A stretch of DNA of 64,000 bases, from the NCBI GenBank assembly GCA_946811695.1, contig OX328123.1:18604610-18668609 (forward strand), in the 5' to 3' direction. Shown in pieces: positions 46,626-58,330 of the stretch (its first letter is position 1; each line of letters begins with the position of its first letter). Under the pieces are notes generated by a model, which was not told the DNA's origin, searched no databases, and was given only the letters and a program-made list of their open reading frames with translations. Both the position numbers and the translations under genes were made by a program. Source of the stretch: Gonocerus acuteangulatus. Its lineage: Eukaryota > Arthropoda > Insecta > Hemiptera > Coreidae.

Positions 46626-47227
46626 TTTTTTTTTTTTTTTTTTTTAATATTTAACTTATTTGATATTAACAACAAAACATGGTATATACATTGTGTACCT
46701 ACAGACCACAAGGATAAATTTACAATTAAGAACAAATTAACTATAATGTCAGTGACAATTAGTTTGATGCAAGGAATGTATCTTCTTCATTTCCTTGCTC
46801 TATTACATTATGAAAGTGAATGTAAAATTCATTAATTGGAAGAAAAATAGTTAATAATAATAAGTACTATATATATATATACACAATAGAATATATAGTT
46901 AGGGATTAATGAGTAAATGTTTATGTTTAGTTATCTCACTGCTGATAGTATAATCCTGTTCTTGGCTTGCACTCGGCATGGTCTGTTATACTTATTTCAA
47001 TAATATATGTTTTGTCCTTTTATGTACATATCTCTTGCTACTTTTGCTATAGTTACCTATATTCTTAATCAGTGGGTTAGGTTTTCTCTTGCATGCTTTA
47101 AAAAACTAATATGTGAGCTTGTATATGAAGAATTTAATGTGCGGAATATTGGATATGTTATGAAGTGTTTCTATTTTGGTGTATCTGGGTAAGTTATTTG
47201 CCATTCTTATGCATTTATTTTGAAATA
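46626..47227 (-). mobile_element. Retroposed LINE 3' fragment with 13-bp target duplication
   Basis: The perfect direct repeat CGGCTCAACGTAT flanks it (46613-46625, 47228-47240). A T run on the plus strand marks a minus-strand poly-A tail. Minus-strand reading near 46800 gives IEQGNEEDTFLASN and a stop, so it may be the end of a LINE ORF. The body 46788-47125 recurs directly at 57948-58295. Confidence 0.8.
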
Positions 47228-47337
47228 CGGCTCAACGTATATGGCTGGCCTGAGCCCGTGCAATCAAAGTCTAATTTCGCTCTCAAAAATGATGTTAAGG
47301 ACTGATTTTTTCTCCCTTAGGAACGAGCAGAAGTCTA

Positions 47338-48508
47338 AAGTCCGTCACGCAGGAGCTGCATAACTAAGCACTTTCCTCAGAATTTGGGTAGTGTAGACTG
47401 CTTTCCAGAACAATTTGCTTAAAATATCCTACATAAATAAAATAAAAACATGAATAGTTCTCTTTTAATTTTGTAATGAGTAACTGATCAATTATTAATT
47501 TGCTTCCAGAGTTACCTTTACACATAGTACCTACTGCACTACGTAATAAATACAAAAAACCTAATATTATCGTATTTTGATCTAACGCAAGAACAGGATA
47601 CAGTCCCTCTAGCGCTCCTTGCGGCGCCTTTGTGAACCTATGTCTGGCTGCCTTTTCTATTGAAATATATTACAAAGTAAACCCCCCGATTCAGCTCATT
47701 TTTACAACACTTCTTTCTCATGAGATACCCACGACGTATACCGCGTTTCGTTACAATAAAGCAGAAATTACGACCAGTATGAGTATATTAGTAATTTGGG
47801 TCCGGAGTAAACCCCCCCTCTTAAAGAACCGATTTAGTTTATTTTTACAACACATATTTACCTGTGGATTAACACTACGAATACCGAGTTTCGTCGAAAT
47901 ATACCAAAAATCACGACTGGTAGTGGCGAATTGGTATTGTGGGTCTGGAGTAAACCCCCCCTCCTAATGAACCGATTTAGTTTATTTTTACAACACATAT
48001 TTACCTGTAGATTAGCACTACGAATACCGAGTTTCGTCGAAATATACCAAAAATCACGGTTGGTAGTGGCGAATTGGTATTGTCGGTCCGGAGTAAACCC
48101 CCCCCCCTCCTAATGAACCGATTTAGTTTATTTTTACAATACACATTTACCTGTAGATTACCACTATGAATACCGAGTTTCGTCGAAATATACCAAAAAT
48201 CATGGCTGGTAGTGGCGAATTGGTATTGTCGGTCCGGAGTAAACCCCCCCTCCTTATGAACCGATTTAGTTCATTTTTATATCTCACTTTTCTCTCTATA
48301 TTACTACTACGAATACCAAGTTTCGTTGAAATATAACAAATATTACGGCTGAAATGGTCAAATTAGTGTTTTGGGCTCGGGGTAAACCCCCCCTTCCGGT
48401 GGACCGATTTTGGTGGTTAACGAACTCGTTCAATCGTTTGCTAATTGAATACTGTATACCAAGTTTCGTGACGAAAAAACAAAAACTCTGGCCGCTATCG
48501 TGTTAACA

Positions 48509-48574
<66 letters not shown>

Positions 48575-48584
48575 TATATATATA

Positions 48585-48626
<42 letters not shown>

Positions 48627-48758
48627 GATATATATAAATTTTAACGGGGGTCATTTTCGCTGTCTACTAGGTAGGATCGATAAAGATTTGAAGAAATTTT
48701 TCAAAAATTCTGTCATGAGTCCAACCTCAATAGCTACTTTCCTTCGGAGGAAAGTGCT
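47338..48758. mobile_element. Dispersed ~1.4-kb repeat, copy 2 (5 internal units)
   Basis: Same element as 14443-15708, with GATTTAG/GATTCAG unit marks at 47688, 47831, 47974, 48120 and 48263, one unit more than copy 1. A (TA)n tract lies at 48511-48636. Comparison with the uninterrupted duplicate at 45780 gives the boundaries to within a few bases. The 3' end has the hairpin CTTTCCTTCGGAGGAAAG. Confidence 0.85.
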
Positions 48759-49336
48759 AATAGGAAGGGGATCGAGTCACTTCTGCTTCGAGTTGGCTTC
48801 AGTCAATTTTCTGAGAATTATTAATATTTGATATTTATTTATTAAGAGTTTCGCAACTTTTGGAGACTTGCTCTTTAACGTACATCAAGATATTACAAAA
48901 TACTTTTTGCACATTGTGTATATAACAAGTCAGTACATTTTTTGAGTATAGCTAGTACATTAGTGAGCTAATTAATAATAACAATAACATTTTTATATAA
49001 TATATTTCACAATAACAATACGGTAATATAATAGATATTAAATAGAGCGTAAAGAGAAAAAAAAAGTGGGGGGGGGGGGGTAGAAGAGGTAAGATTATAT
49101 TGGAGATAGGGCTTTATTTTTAAACGTAGGTTAATTAACTTAATTCGCTTCCCGTTCGGGCTGTCTCCCAGGGAAGTGTAGACTCCTCAGAGGAGGAAGG
49201 CTATTACAAGCAAAATTTGCCAATCAGTAATTAAAAAAAAAAAAAAAAAACATTGTCTTAAAAATGTAAATAATTTTATGAAGGCTATTTCGTTCATTAT
49301 TTTAAATTAACTTTAGGAGGTAAATTGGAGATAGGG

Positions 49337-50600
49337 CTAGATTTTTGAATATAGGTTAATTATCCTTAAGTGAGTTAGTATGGTGTTAATATGTGGACTA
49401 TTTTCGGCAAGTAAGTCGTGAGGAATTGTTAGGTTGTCTCGTAATCTGCAGTCAGTAAGTATGTGTTTAACTGTTAATGTCTCGTTACAACATGCGCATA
49501 CAGGTCTGTCTTGTCGTTCTATTCGATAGGAGTGCGTTAGTAAACTGTGTCCTAAGCGAAGTCTCGTAATAATAATTTGGTCTCGTCTTGTTAGGGTTTC
49601 TCTTGACCAGGTTCTTATTGTATTTTTTATTTCCCGCAGTTTGCTTTGAGAGTTAGTCCATTCTGTCTGCCAGTCGTTTACTGTTTTATTTTCAGCTAGT
49701 TTGCATAGGTCAGTTGCTGTCATTTTGTTCAGGTCAGGTGTAGGTCTTTGAGTTGCAGTTTTCGCAAGTAAGTCTACTGTAGTGCTCTGTGAAATCCCTT
49801 CATGTCCAGGTAACCAAAACATAGTGATATGTCTGTTCTTTGTTTGTAGTTGGAATAATTGTGTAAAAATCTCTATGACAATAGGGTGTGTGCTGTAAAT
49901 GTTTGTCATTGAGTGTAAGGAACTTAATGAGTCAGTGCATATTGTTATGTCGTCCGTGTCTGTATCTTCAATGTTTTTGAGTGCTAAAAGGATTGCGTGT
50001 AGTTCTGCTGTGTATACAGTAGTGTGATCGGGTAATCTTATGTGATAGGATTCGTTTCTTGTGATGGCGGCAGCACCAGTCCCGTAGTTTGTTTTTGATC
50101 CGTCCTTAAATATTTAATGAGTGTTCTTATTTTGCCTGAACAGGGAGTTGAATACGTTTTTGTAGTGTGTCGAAGAAATTTTTTTGTATTTTGTCAGTGT
50201 TAAGTCTAGTTTCAGGTTTTTCAATCGCCATGGAGGTATGTCAGTAATGTTATTTGTGTGAACAGGTATTTTGAAGAGAGTTAGGTCGCTGTCTTTAGTT
50301 CGTAATGAGAGTGGCTTTTGCTTAACGTTTCTTTCGGTGTATTTTTCGGAGTATTGGTTATATAAAAACTCAGTGACGCATGGCGTTCCAATAGCTTTAC
50401 ATTTCAATACGATTTTATTGCATATCATTCGACGTCTGTACTGCAGTGGAGGTTCACCTGTTTCGGCACATAAGCTTTCTGCTGGGCTAGATCTAAATGC
50501 ACCGCTGACAATTATTAGAGCTGTGTTCTGTATTGTGTCAAGTAGTTTCAAGGTGGTTGGACTGGCAGAAGAATAAGCTATACATCCGTAATCTAGAAGC
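49337..50600 (-). pseudogene. I-type LINE: RT end, RNase H and zinc-knuckle tail
   Basis: Minus strand, in one frame with a single TAA at about 50114: LDYGCIAYSSASPTTLKLLD and GAFRSSPAESLCAETGEPPL (end of reverse transcriptase); DGSKTNYGTGAAAITRN, DHTTVYTAELHAILLAL and ICTDSLSSL (RNase H with catalytic D, E, D); FWLPGHEGISQSTTVD; then RLRLGHSLLTHSYRI and a Cys-Cys-His-Cys tail (CACC...HILTDC). The RNase H position points to I/R1/LOA-type LINEs. 5' truncated. The 3' UTR runs to about 49050, with the sequence ATTGGAGATAGGGCT repeated (49099 and 49326). With one stop in over 400 codons it is young among the relics here. Confidence 0.88.
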
Positions 50601-51320
50601 GATTCTGAGAATTAAAGAGAAAGATTCTGAGAATTAAATTTCTCGCAAAATTTCGCCTTCCCAGCTTTCATTCGAGCAAAACAGTGTTACAAATATCTCA
50701 CTAGTATTTCTAAAGTGATACAACTCAAAAAACGGTGTTTTTCAGTTATGACTATGAAACACATGGTAAATATCTCTTCATCAACCATCAAAACTGTATA
50801 CCTAGCTTCAGAGTTGTGTCACTCTTCCTGACTCAGTGCTATTCCCCCTACATAGGCAAGAGTGACACAGTTTCGGTTGAATTTTGAATTTTATTTTGTG
50901 TGTCACTTTAGAAATACTAGTGCGATATGTTTCTTCTTTTCTTGCTTCTTTTTAATACGATACAAATATAAACTAATTAAAATTATAGCATTAACCAAAT
51001 TAAATTTTATCACGCTAATTATGTTAATTTGTGGTAGTCCGTTGCTTTTAGGAACGTATCGTCCCAACCATGTCAAACTATCGAATATGCAAATCCGAGC
51101 AAACTAGAGAACGCCCATATTCTATCCATTGGCGAAGTAATATATTGAAAAGGTTTCTACATGAATCTTTATTTAAGGCTATTCTGAAGGGGCTAGAGTT
51201 GTGACAATTTGCGACAAGCCGTATCGTCCACAATCCAAGAGCAAAGTCTCGAATCTGAAAAACGAGATTTTGCATATTCGATAGTTTGACATGGTAGGGA
51301 CGATATTTACATACGAGGTA

Positions 51321-52259
51321 AGGTCCATAAGTTTCCGGCCTGTTCTGCTTTCCCTCCTTCAAACGTGCCGGGACCTGCACGCCTATGCAGGTCCATGCCT
51401 GCTCACTACATACCCATCACCCGCACTTCCTCAGTCAGTGTCCAGCCTTGAAGGAAACTCCCCATTTTTACAATGTTCAAACTCGAGTACCGTGCGGTAA
51501 TTAAATTCTTTTGTAAAGAGGGTCTTACTCCTGCGCAAATTAAAGAGCGCTTGGATTGTGTATACGGGCAGTCCTCCCCCTCGTATTCTACAGTGAAAGA
51601 ATGGACTCAATTGTAACTGGGGATGAGAAAATGGTTCTATGTTATGACCCACTCAGCAAAAGAGAGTCCATGGAATAGAGAAAACCAGGAGAAGCGCCTC
51701 CTTTAAAGGCAAAAGTCACGCAGTCAACAAAAAAGGTAATGGCCACACTTTTTTGGGACTGTAAAGGAATAATACTGATAGATTTTAAAGAAAGGAATAC
51801 CACAATGAATGGTGAGTATTATGCAGCCCTACTTCACCGGTTACGAGACGCCATTAAAGAGAAGAGGCGAGGAAGTTAAGCAGAGGTGTCCGCCTCCTTC
51901 ACGACAATGCCTCCGTCCACACAGCATTGTTTTCCAAGGCCGCTGTGAAGGACTGTGGATTCCAAGAAATCTCTCATCCACCCTACAGCCCAGACTTGGC
52001 CCCTAGCGATTTCTACCTTTTCTCAAAGTTAAAATCTGACCTTCGTGGAAGGCGATTTAACACCGACGAAGAGCTCCAAGCAGCAGTGGAAGAACATTTT
52101 TTTAACAAAGAAGAAAATTATTTTTTTCATGCTATAGAAATGTTGCCAAAGCGTTGTATTAAGTGTGTTGAACTTAGAGGAGAATATATTGGAAAACAGT
52201 AAAACCAGTTTTTTTTCTTTCGCCTTTCCTTCTTTCCCAGGCCGGAAACTTATGGGCCT
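51321..52259 (+). mobile_element. mariner copy 2 (939 bp, internal deletion)
   Basis: TA-flanked, same terminal repeats as copy 1. It lacks about 320 bases covering the DNA-binding helices: the sequence jumps from AGTGAAAGAATGG to ACTCAATTGTAACTGGGGAT. The same frameshift before HDN and the same stop after RESME are present. Confidence 0.92.
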
Positions 52260-52274
52260 TACCATGTAGATTGA

Positions 52275-52835
52275 AAAGGATTCGGATGACAATGCTAATT
52301 TTACAATTAAATCTCTATATATAGAGCCATAGACTCTTCCCAAAAATCATAATACTTCAGGTTCCTTTGATATGAAATTGAAAGAAGGGTCAATGTAATT
52401 TAGAATCTGAGCCAAAAGTGAAGAATATATTATCCCAATTTTACAAAACTCTGAAGTCAGTTCAAAGTCGTTTATTCTCAGCCATATGTAGTTTAAGTGT
52501 ACATAAAGGTTGTTTAACTCTATTTCTACTTCTTCTTCATCCATTTTCTTAATAAAGTATTTTATTTTTTCAAAGCTTACATTAAGTAATGTGTCCTTTT
52601 TGCTAAGTTGCGATCAATTGTCGGTTAGCATCTGTCTCTGAATGAATGTTGTTTTGTATGTGATATGAATTTCTTTCCAGTTCTTCAATATTTTTTTCAT
52701 TGTGTACTTTATCATCTGCTTCTATATTTCCTGTGATCCACCCTATAGCTGTTCCTAAACCGTTAATTAATGCACGGTTAATTCTTCGTTTGTTAGAGAT
52801 GAGTGATAGTTTGTTGTCAATAATTTGTGCTTGGC
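52275..52835 (-). pseudogene. Envelope relic, inverted copy 2
   Basis: Inverted duplicate of 40650-41215 with only scattered differences, carrying the same stops. Part of the large inverted duplication, so it did not arise as a separate viral insertion. Confidence 0.55.
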
Positions 52836-53340
52836 TAGAAATTAAGGGATAATACTACCTTGTAACTTTTTTTCAATTTTTTTTCATGAGCTAAAATTCT
52901 TTCGTAGCTAATAAAAAATGATATCAAAGAGTGTTTATGGGAGGAAAAAGTTTTTAAATGGGCAAAAAATACGATTTTCTGAGTGAAGTCCTGATGCTGA
53001 TTTTAAGATAACTTTTTGAGCGAGCTTCAATTAGTCCCTTTTGAATTGTTCAGATTTTTTTTTTGGTCCTCAATCTTTTCCATTTTTCTTTTCATAAAAT
53101 TCCATTTCTTGTTATGAATAACATTCTTTGCTTTTTTCCTACTTTCTTTATATGCCACAGAAGTTTGTCTTGCTCTAATTTCTTTCACGCTGTGACAGGT
53201 CAGATGATAAACAAACAAAATAATAAAAATATTCTTCCTTATTAAAACAAAATAAAACACTACTGCTGATAATAATAAATAAAAATCAAGGTCTCCGTAT
53301 CCAATTCACACCAAAATGTACCGATCTCTACTTTACTTAC

Positions 53341-53611
53341 TTTAATGGCGCTACAACTCGAGTTGGGTCTTGGCCTCCTCCAAGAGCTTCCGCCATCCAG
53401 CTTGATCACGTGCCGCCGCCTTCCAGTTAGGGGTATTAAGAAGACTCCTCGAGTCAGCAGCTACTGCATCAGCCCATCTAAGTCGTGGTCTTCCTCTTCT
53501 TCTGGTCCGGTCCAAGTGGCCTTCCAGAGCTCTCCTGGAACCCCCTTACTCCCCTTCTTCAATCATCCGAGCAATATGTCCGAACCAGCGAAGTCTCCCA
53601 ATTTTAATATA
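53341..53611 (-). pseudogene. LINE tail, inverted copy 2
   Basis: Inverted duplicate of 39872-40137 (GRPR-RW, EAKTQLEL). It ends abruptly at 53611, where it joins mariner copy 3. Confidence 0.75.
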
Positions 53612-54222
53612 ACGAACTCAGCAAAAGAGAGTCCATGGAATGGAGAAGACCAGGAGAAGCGCCTCCTTTAAAGGCAAAAGTCACGCAGTCAACCAAAAAG
53701 GTAATGGCCACAATTTTTTGGGGCTGTAAAGGAATAATACTGATAGATTTTAAAGAAAGGAATACCACAATAATGGTGAGTATTATGCAGCCCCTCTTCA
53801 CCGGTTACGAGACGCCATTAAAGAGAAGAGGCGAGGAAGTTAAGCAGAGGTGTCCGCCTCCTTCACGACAATGCCTCCGTCCACACAGCATTGATTTCCA
53901 AGGCCGCTGTGAAGGACTGTGGATTCCAAGAAATCTCTCATCCACCCTACAGCCCAGACTTGGCCCCTAGCGATTTCTACCTTTTCTCAAAGTTAAAATC
54001 TGACCTTCGTGGAAGGCGATTTAACACCGACGAAGAGCTCCAAGCAGCAGTGGAAGAACATTTTTTTAACAAAGAAGAAAATTATTTTTTTCATGGTATA
54101 GAAATGTTGCCAAAGCGTTGTATTAAGTGTGTTGAACTTAGAGGAAAATATATTGGAAAACAGTAAAACCAGTTTTTTTCTTTCACCTTTCCTTCTATCC
54201 CAGGCCGGAAACTTATGGACCT
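53612..54222 (+). mobile_element. mariner copy 3 (3' half only)
   Basis: Starts inside the element at AGCAAAAGAGAGTCCATGGA and ends with the terminal repeat followed by TA. Here RESMEW is open (TGG, not TAG). A few bases are missing near 53772, and the frameshift before HDN is again present. Confidence 0.9.
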
Positions 54223-54230
54223 TACTACGT

Positions 54231-54798
54231 ACGTCAACAAAATATCATCTAAATTTAGTGTCAACTGTTATTAGCAGTTACATTCTTAAAAAGTTGAATA
54301 TTGATAATAACGAAAACAAAATAAAAAATTATCACGAAAAAAATATAAGTACTAAATTACTTCCAAACTTCGAAACTCTTTTTGCACCTGAAGACTTCAA
54401 ACGTCTCTTTTTGAAGTTGAGACTTGTCAACTTTGAAAATCATTCAAAGGATAAACTTTCTCGTGTTTTGAGATAGAAAGCATTCTAATCGATATCGAGA
54501 TGAGTCTCGGCATTTCACTATTCTGAATCGATTTATCCGAAACAACGTGATCGATACCTAATTTAGAACGCTTAATTGTGAGTCGCGTGCATTCGCAACA
54601 GTTTTCACAATGGGAGAAAAACTACCCGTTGTAGTGTGTTGATTTAACGCCGAATTTTCTTCTTTATTTGCTTTCATAATGTTAATCCGTTCTTGCTTTG
54701 AATATCATTTATCTCAATTATTCACTGAGTATTACCTATGCCTACGGACGTAAATAATGGAAATTTCATTTGTATAAATTAATTATTTCGTGTAATTA
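54231..54798. other. No gene seen
   Basis: A stretch of open frame (to 54476) reads on from the mariner end and has Lys/Asn/Leu-rich composition without family motifs. Not called. Confidence 0.3.
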
Positions 54799-55015
54799 TT
54801 TATTTATTTAAACTTTAACGTCCGTTATTAATTAAATAAGAATTTTAGGACGGGATATCTATAGGGACCACCCTTTTCTATCCAGGATAGGGTTGATGTA
54901 TTTTCTTTTTTTCTAAAGAAAACCCATCACCCCATAATGGGAATCGAACCCACGACCCTTAACACGGAGCGTTATGTGCTCATGCTTTACCACTCATGGA
55001 CACCGGTACTCCACA
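54799..55015 (-). mobile_element. tRNA-derived SINE with 8-bp target duplication
   Basis: Minus strand: head with B box GGGTTCGATTCCCATT, then AAAAGGGTGGTCCCTATAG (central module) and an AAATAAATAAATAA-type end. TGTAATTA flanks both sides (54791-54798, 55016-55023). Same family as 32225-32487. Confidence 0.85.
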
Positions 55016-55456
55016 TGTAATTAAATAATGATAATAGCGACATTTTGATAGTTTTGAATTCATTGAACAATGAAATAAGAATTTCATGTATAAGGGTTCA
55101 AAACTTAGTTTGGCAATTTATACTAAAACCTTTGGCCTAGTAGTATTAGCTTTTGTTATGCTAATTTATGAAATAAAAATAATTTTTTTATTTATTTTAT
55201 TTTATTTTGCCTCTATCCTGCAGGATCATTGGCGATTGCATGGTAAGAAAATAAAAAACAAATCATATTTGATACTATAGTGGTAATGAACATATAATAA
55301 TATGATTAATTAAAATTGAGGAATTGATATATAATTAAATGAAAATAATAGTACATTAATAACATATAATAATAGTTATGATAAATGATTCAAATATATA
55401 TTAGGAAATATTAATAATAAATAATGATAATTTTAACTGATAATAAAAAATAAAAT

Positions 55457-55790
55457 TTATAATTTTGAATACATATTTGTCTTTTTTAAAAAAACAAAAA
55501 GTTTTTGTACGTCTTCTTCTTTGTCGTTAAGAATTTTTGCAAGAGAAGATCCAATTCCAATGGATTTTCTCAAGGAAGTGTAGTTTCTGCATGATATCAA
55601 GAAATGTTCCACTGTCCATTGCTGTCCTATATCACAGCTGCATGAAGGTGGATATAGGTTATGGAAGAGATGTTCATGGCTGAGGAGGCAGTGGCCGATT
55701 CTTAATCTGCACAGGACAACTTCTTCTCTCCTTGAAGAACGTTCACAAATAATTGACACAAATGTGCTTTTTTTCACGTTTTCTCAACAG
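55457..55790 (-). pseudogene. LINE RNase H-downstream tail (I/R1 type)
   Basis: Minus-strand frame with RREEVVLCRLRIGHCLLSHE, CSCDIGQQWTVEHFLISC and a C-terminal NMYSKL. It is homologous in layout to the tail of 49337-50600 (RLRLGHSLLTH, C-x-x-C, H-x(4)-C, NLYSKI) but from a different family. 5' truncated; RNase H itself is absent. Confidence 0.75.
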
Positions 55791-55799
55791 GGAAGTGAG

Positions 55800-57480
55800 G
55801 ATTAAATTTTTTTCACTTCCCTGTCAGTACGAAAAATATTGTTTAATTATATTTTCCCAAGAAGTGTTTTTGTCAAGGCTTTTGCCATTTCCCCGGTTTA
55901 ATATACCATGCTGTATCTTCAGAATTGCAGTTAGAAACATATACTGCTAAGAAATATTGTTTTTTCACTCCCCTGCAACCCAAAAACAAAATGGCTGCTT
56001 TTTGGCCACTTAGGCCATGAAAACTAATTGACCAATGCTTTAATAATATTAAGTTAGACCTGCTTTACTATCTCTGAGGTAAAAATCAAACAAATGAAAT
56101 GAAAAAAAAAACAAAAAAAAAAACGTGGTCACCAAAAGTGCTACTTTTCTGTAGAATCACCCACATATGTATATTAGTATCATTTAGCTATGATTACAGT
56201 GGTATTATTAATTCAAGGCGTAACTAAATTTTGATAAAAGGTTGAATTAAATTTTGTCAATTAACTTCGAAGTGTTTAAAAAGTTTTGGTTGGTATGGTC
56301 GCCTAGAATTTAATCTAAGCAGACAGTTGCTGTTGCTCTTTTAGTTGCTCATAAGCACGGCGATTCCTCAAAAAGTGATTTTAATAATCCTTGGCAATAT
56401 TAAACGTTGTCCAACTTCGTAAGTAAATCTGATTTTAACCAATCTGCTTTCTCAAGTGAGTCATTACTTTTGACAATTTTAATCGACTTTAAATTCACAT
56501 TCCCTATTCAAATATTTCCTTATTTAAGTCCTTTAGACCTAAATCGGTAGTCGTAAGGGTTTTCTTAGGCACGAATGCGTCTGACTACTTGGAATCGCCA
56601 GCTTTTTTCGCTTTCCATAAATTTGACAATGCTCTCCGGGTGGAGTTTAACTCTGAATATTTATGAATTGCCGAAATTTCTACATGACGGAGACTCGGTA
56701 AACCTGCTCCTGAGACCGACAGACCGGTGGCCAGAAGAAAGTTCTCCCTGCCTCCATGTGACATGGTGGGGAGCTAGAAAGCTGAAGAAAGGGCGGCCTA
56801 CTTGCTTAGCTCCTCAGTATCTCCAAGACATCCAGCCTCTTCCACATCTCCATACAGCCTCCTATCTGCCAGCTTTTACTCTTATCAGCGGCATGCCTCG
56901 CCCAGCCGGGATCTAGGATATATCTTAGTCACAGGTAAGTGGTACAATCTTTGGCTATGTTCAATTAAATGTACCATAATATTTAAAATAATAGTGAGTT
57001 ATCGAAATACGCGAAAGGTCAATTATACTTCAGTATACCCTTTCCCAAAATTTATTTCACTCCCCTACATGTTTCGTACCCTTTTAGTGTCTCTAAAGGG
57101 TCAATTAATGATTAATTTAAAATGTTAGAAATTTTACATTTTATGTAAAATGAAATTTCTCTAAGAATTGTGTTAGAGTATTCTTGAAACAATTATCTTG
57201 TGATTTTTGAAAGTACATATTTTTTTTTTTTTACTCTTCCAAGAAAATTTATTTTTGCCATTATTATTTGAGCATCAAACCCGTCCTATTTATGGCAGCA
57301 TTCATAATTTTAACATAGGATCTCTTCATTTTCATGTATTTATTTACTTTCTAAAATATTTCACTTTATTAAGACCTATGGAACGTTATTTAGAACGGCG
57401 AATACATTCACTCGTTTAGTCCATTGAGACCTGATTGAGTATACCGCATAAATTCAACCATTTAGTAAATACAATATATT
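55800..57480. other. No gene seen
   Basis: Non-coding AT-rich sequence. A 113-codon plus-strand frame at 56575-56916, with an overlapping frame, lies in a locally GC-richer stretch but shows no family motif. At 57490 TTGGGTTGTCTGGAAAGTTT resembles a mariner terminal repeat, without a partner. Confidence 0.3.
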
Positions 57481-57653
57481 TACTCATTTAGTATATCGAA
57501 TGTATTGGGTTGTCTGGAAAGTTTTTATGAATGAATATCATTATTGCTTTTAAATAAGAAAACTAATAGCATGGAATTGCCAATCAAAATTAAATTTCAT
57601 ATTCTATAATAAAAAACAAATTATATTTGATGATATTAAAATAACTATATATG

Positions 57654-57950
57654 TTAAAAGAAATAATTTATTATTCGTGTAAAATAATAATAAGTAATAA
57701 ATCTAAGCGTCTTTAAGCCTAGTCTGGTGACTAAAGGCATTTGCTGTTCTTGGGTGTTGGGGGATAAGACATCAACAAGTTGGGTAGATGGTAATTCCTG
57801 GTTATTAGCGGTGGGTTTGCTCCTTTTCAGTGGCTTCAGAATCCTCCATTCAGTAAGTAGGTGTGCTATTGTATTTACTCCTGTATTGCATAATGGGAAT
57901 GTTTGATCTACATTAAAAACATATCTATTGCCTTGCATGTATAATTATGT
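57654..57950 (-). pseudogene. LINE C-terminal scrap
   Basis: Minus-strand reading with FPLCNTGVNTIAHLLTEWRI resembles the Cys/His tail of LINE proteins (C-x(n)-T-x-x-HLL-x-[EC]). Degenerate. Confidence 0.4.
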
Positions 57951-58330
57951 TCTTCTTCATTTCCTTGCTCTATTACATTGTGAGAGTAAATATAAAATTC
58001 ATTATTTGGAAGGAAAATAGTTAATAATGAGAAGTACTATTTATATATACACAATAGAATATACTGTTAGGGATTAATGAGTAATGTTTATGTATAGTTA
58101 TCTCACTCCTGATAGTATAATCCAGTTCTTGGCATGCACTCGGCATGGTCTCTTATACTTATTTCGATAATATATGTTTTGTCCTCTTATGTACATATCT
58201 CTTAGTGCTACTTTTGGTATAGTTACCTATATTCTTAATCAGTGGGTTAGGTTTTCCCTTCCATGCTTTAAAAAACTTATATGTGAGCTTGTGTATATCA
58301 AATAAACAGTTAAATATTAAAAAAAAAATA
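57948..58330. mobile_element. Copy of the 46788-47125 LINE fragment
   Basis: About 340 bases match 46788-47125 in the same orientation (GGGATTAATGAGTAA, CATGCTTTAAAAAACT). Here the A-rich end TTAAATATTAAAAAAAAA is on the plus strand, opposite to the tail of the 46626 copy. A 5' inversion at insertion in one copy would explain this. Confidence 0.65.

Larger units (their letters stand above)
46160..48835. repeat. Segmental duplication, copy 2 with nested insertions
   Basis: Same order of sequence as 44840-45840 but interrupted by a poly-T-led retroposon (46626-47227) and the dispersed element (47338-48758). It resumes with AGGAAGGGGATCGAG and GAGTTGGCTTCAGTCAATTT. Confidence 0.8.

Noticed and set aside
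47338..48758. Helitron, because of a 3' hairpin followed by CTAA
   Set aside because: The 5' end does not start TC, and the flanks of the two copies do not fit insertion between A and T.
49337..50600. Host RNase H gene
   Set aside because: The RNase H lies between a reverse transcriptase end and a LINE Cys/His tail, with an internal stop.
56575..57128. Overlapping 108-113 codon frames as a small gene
   Set aside because: No motif, no supporting splice or polyadenylation pattern, and two competing frames.
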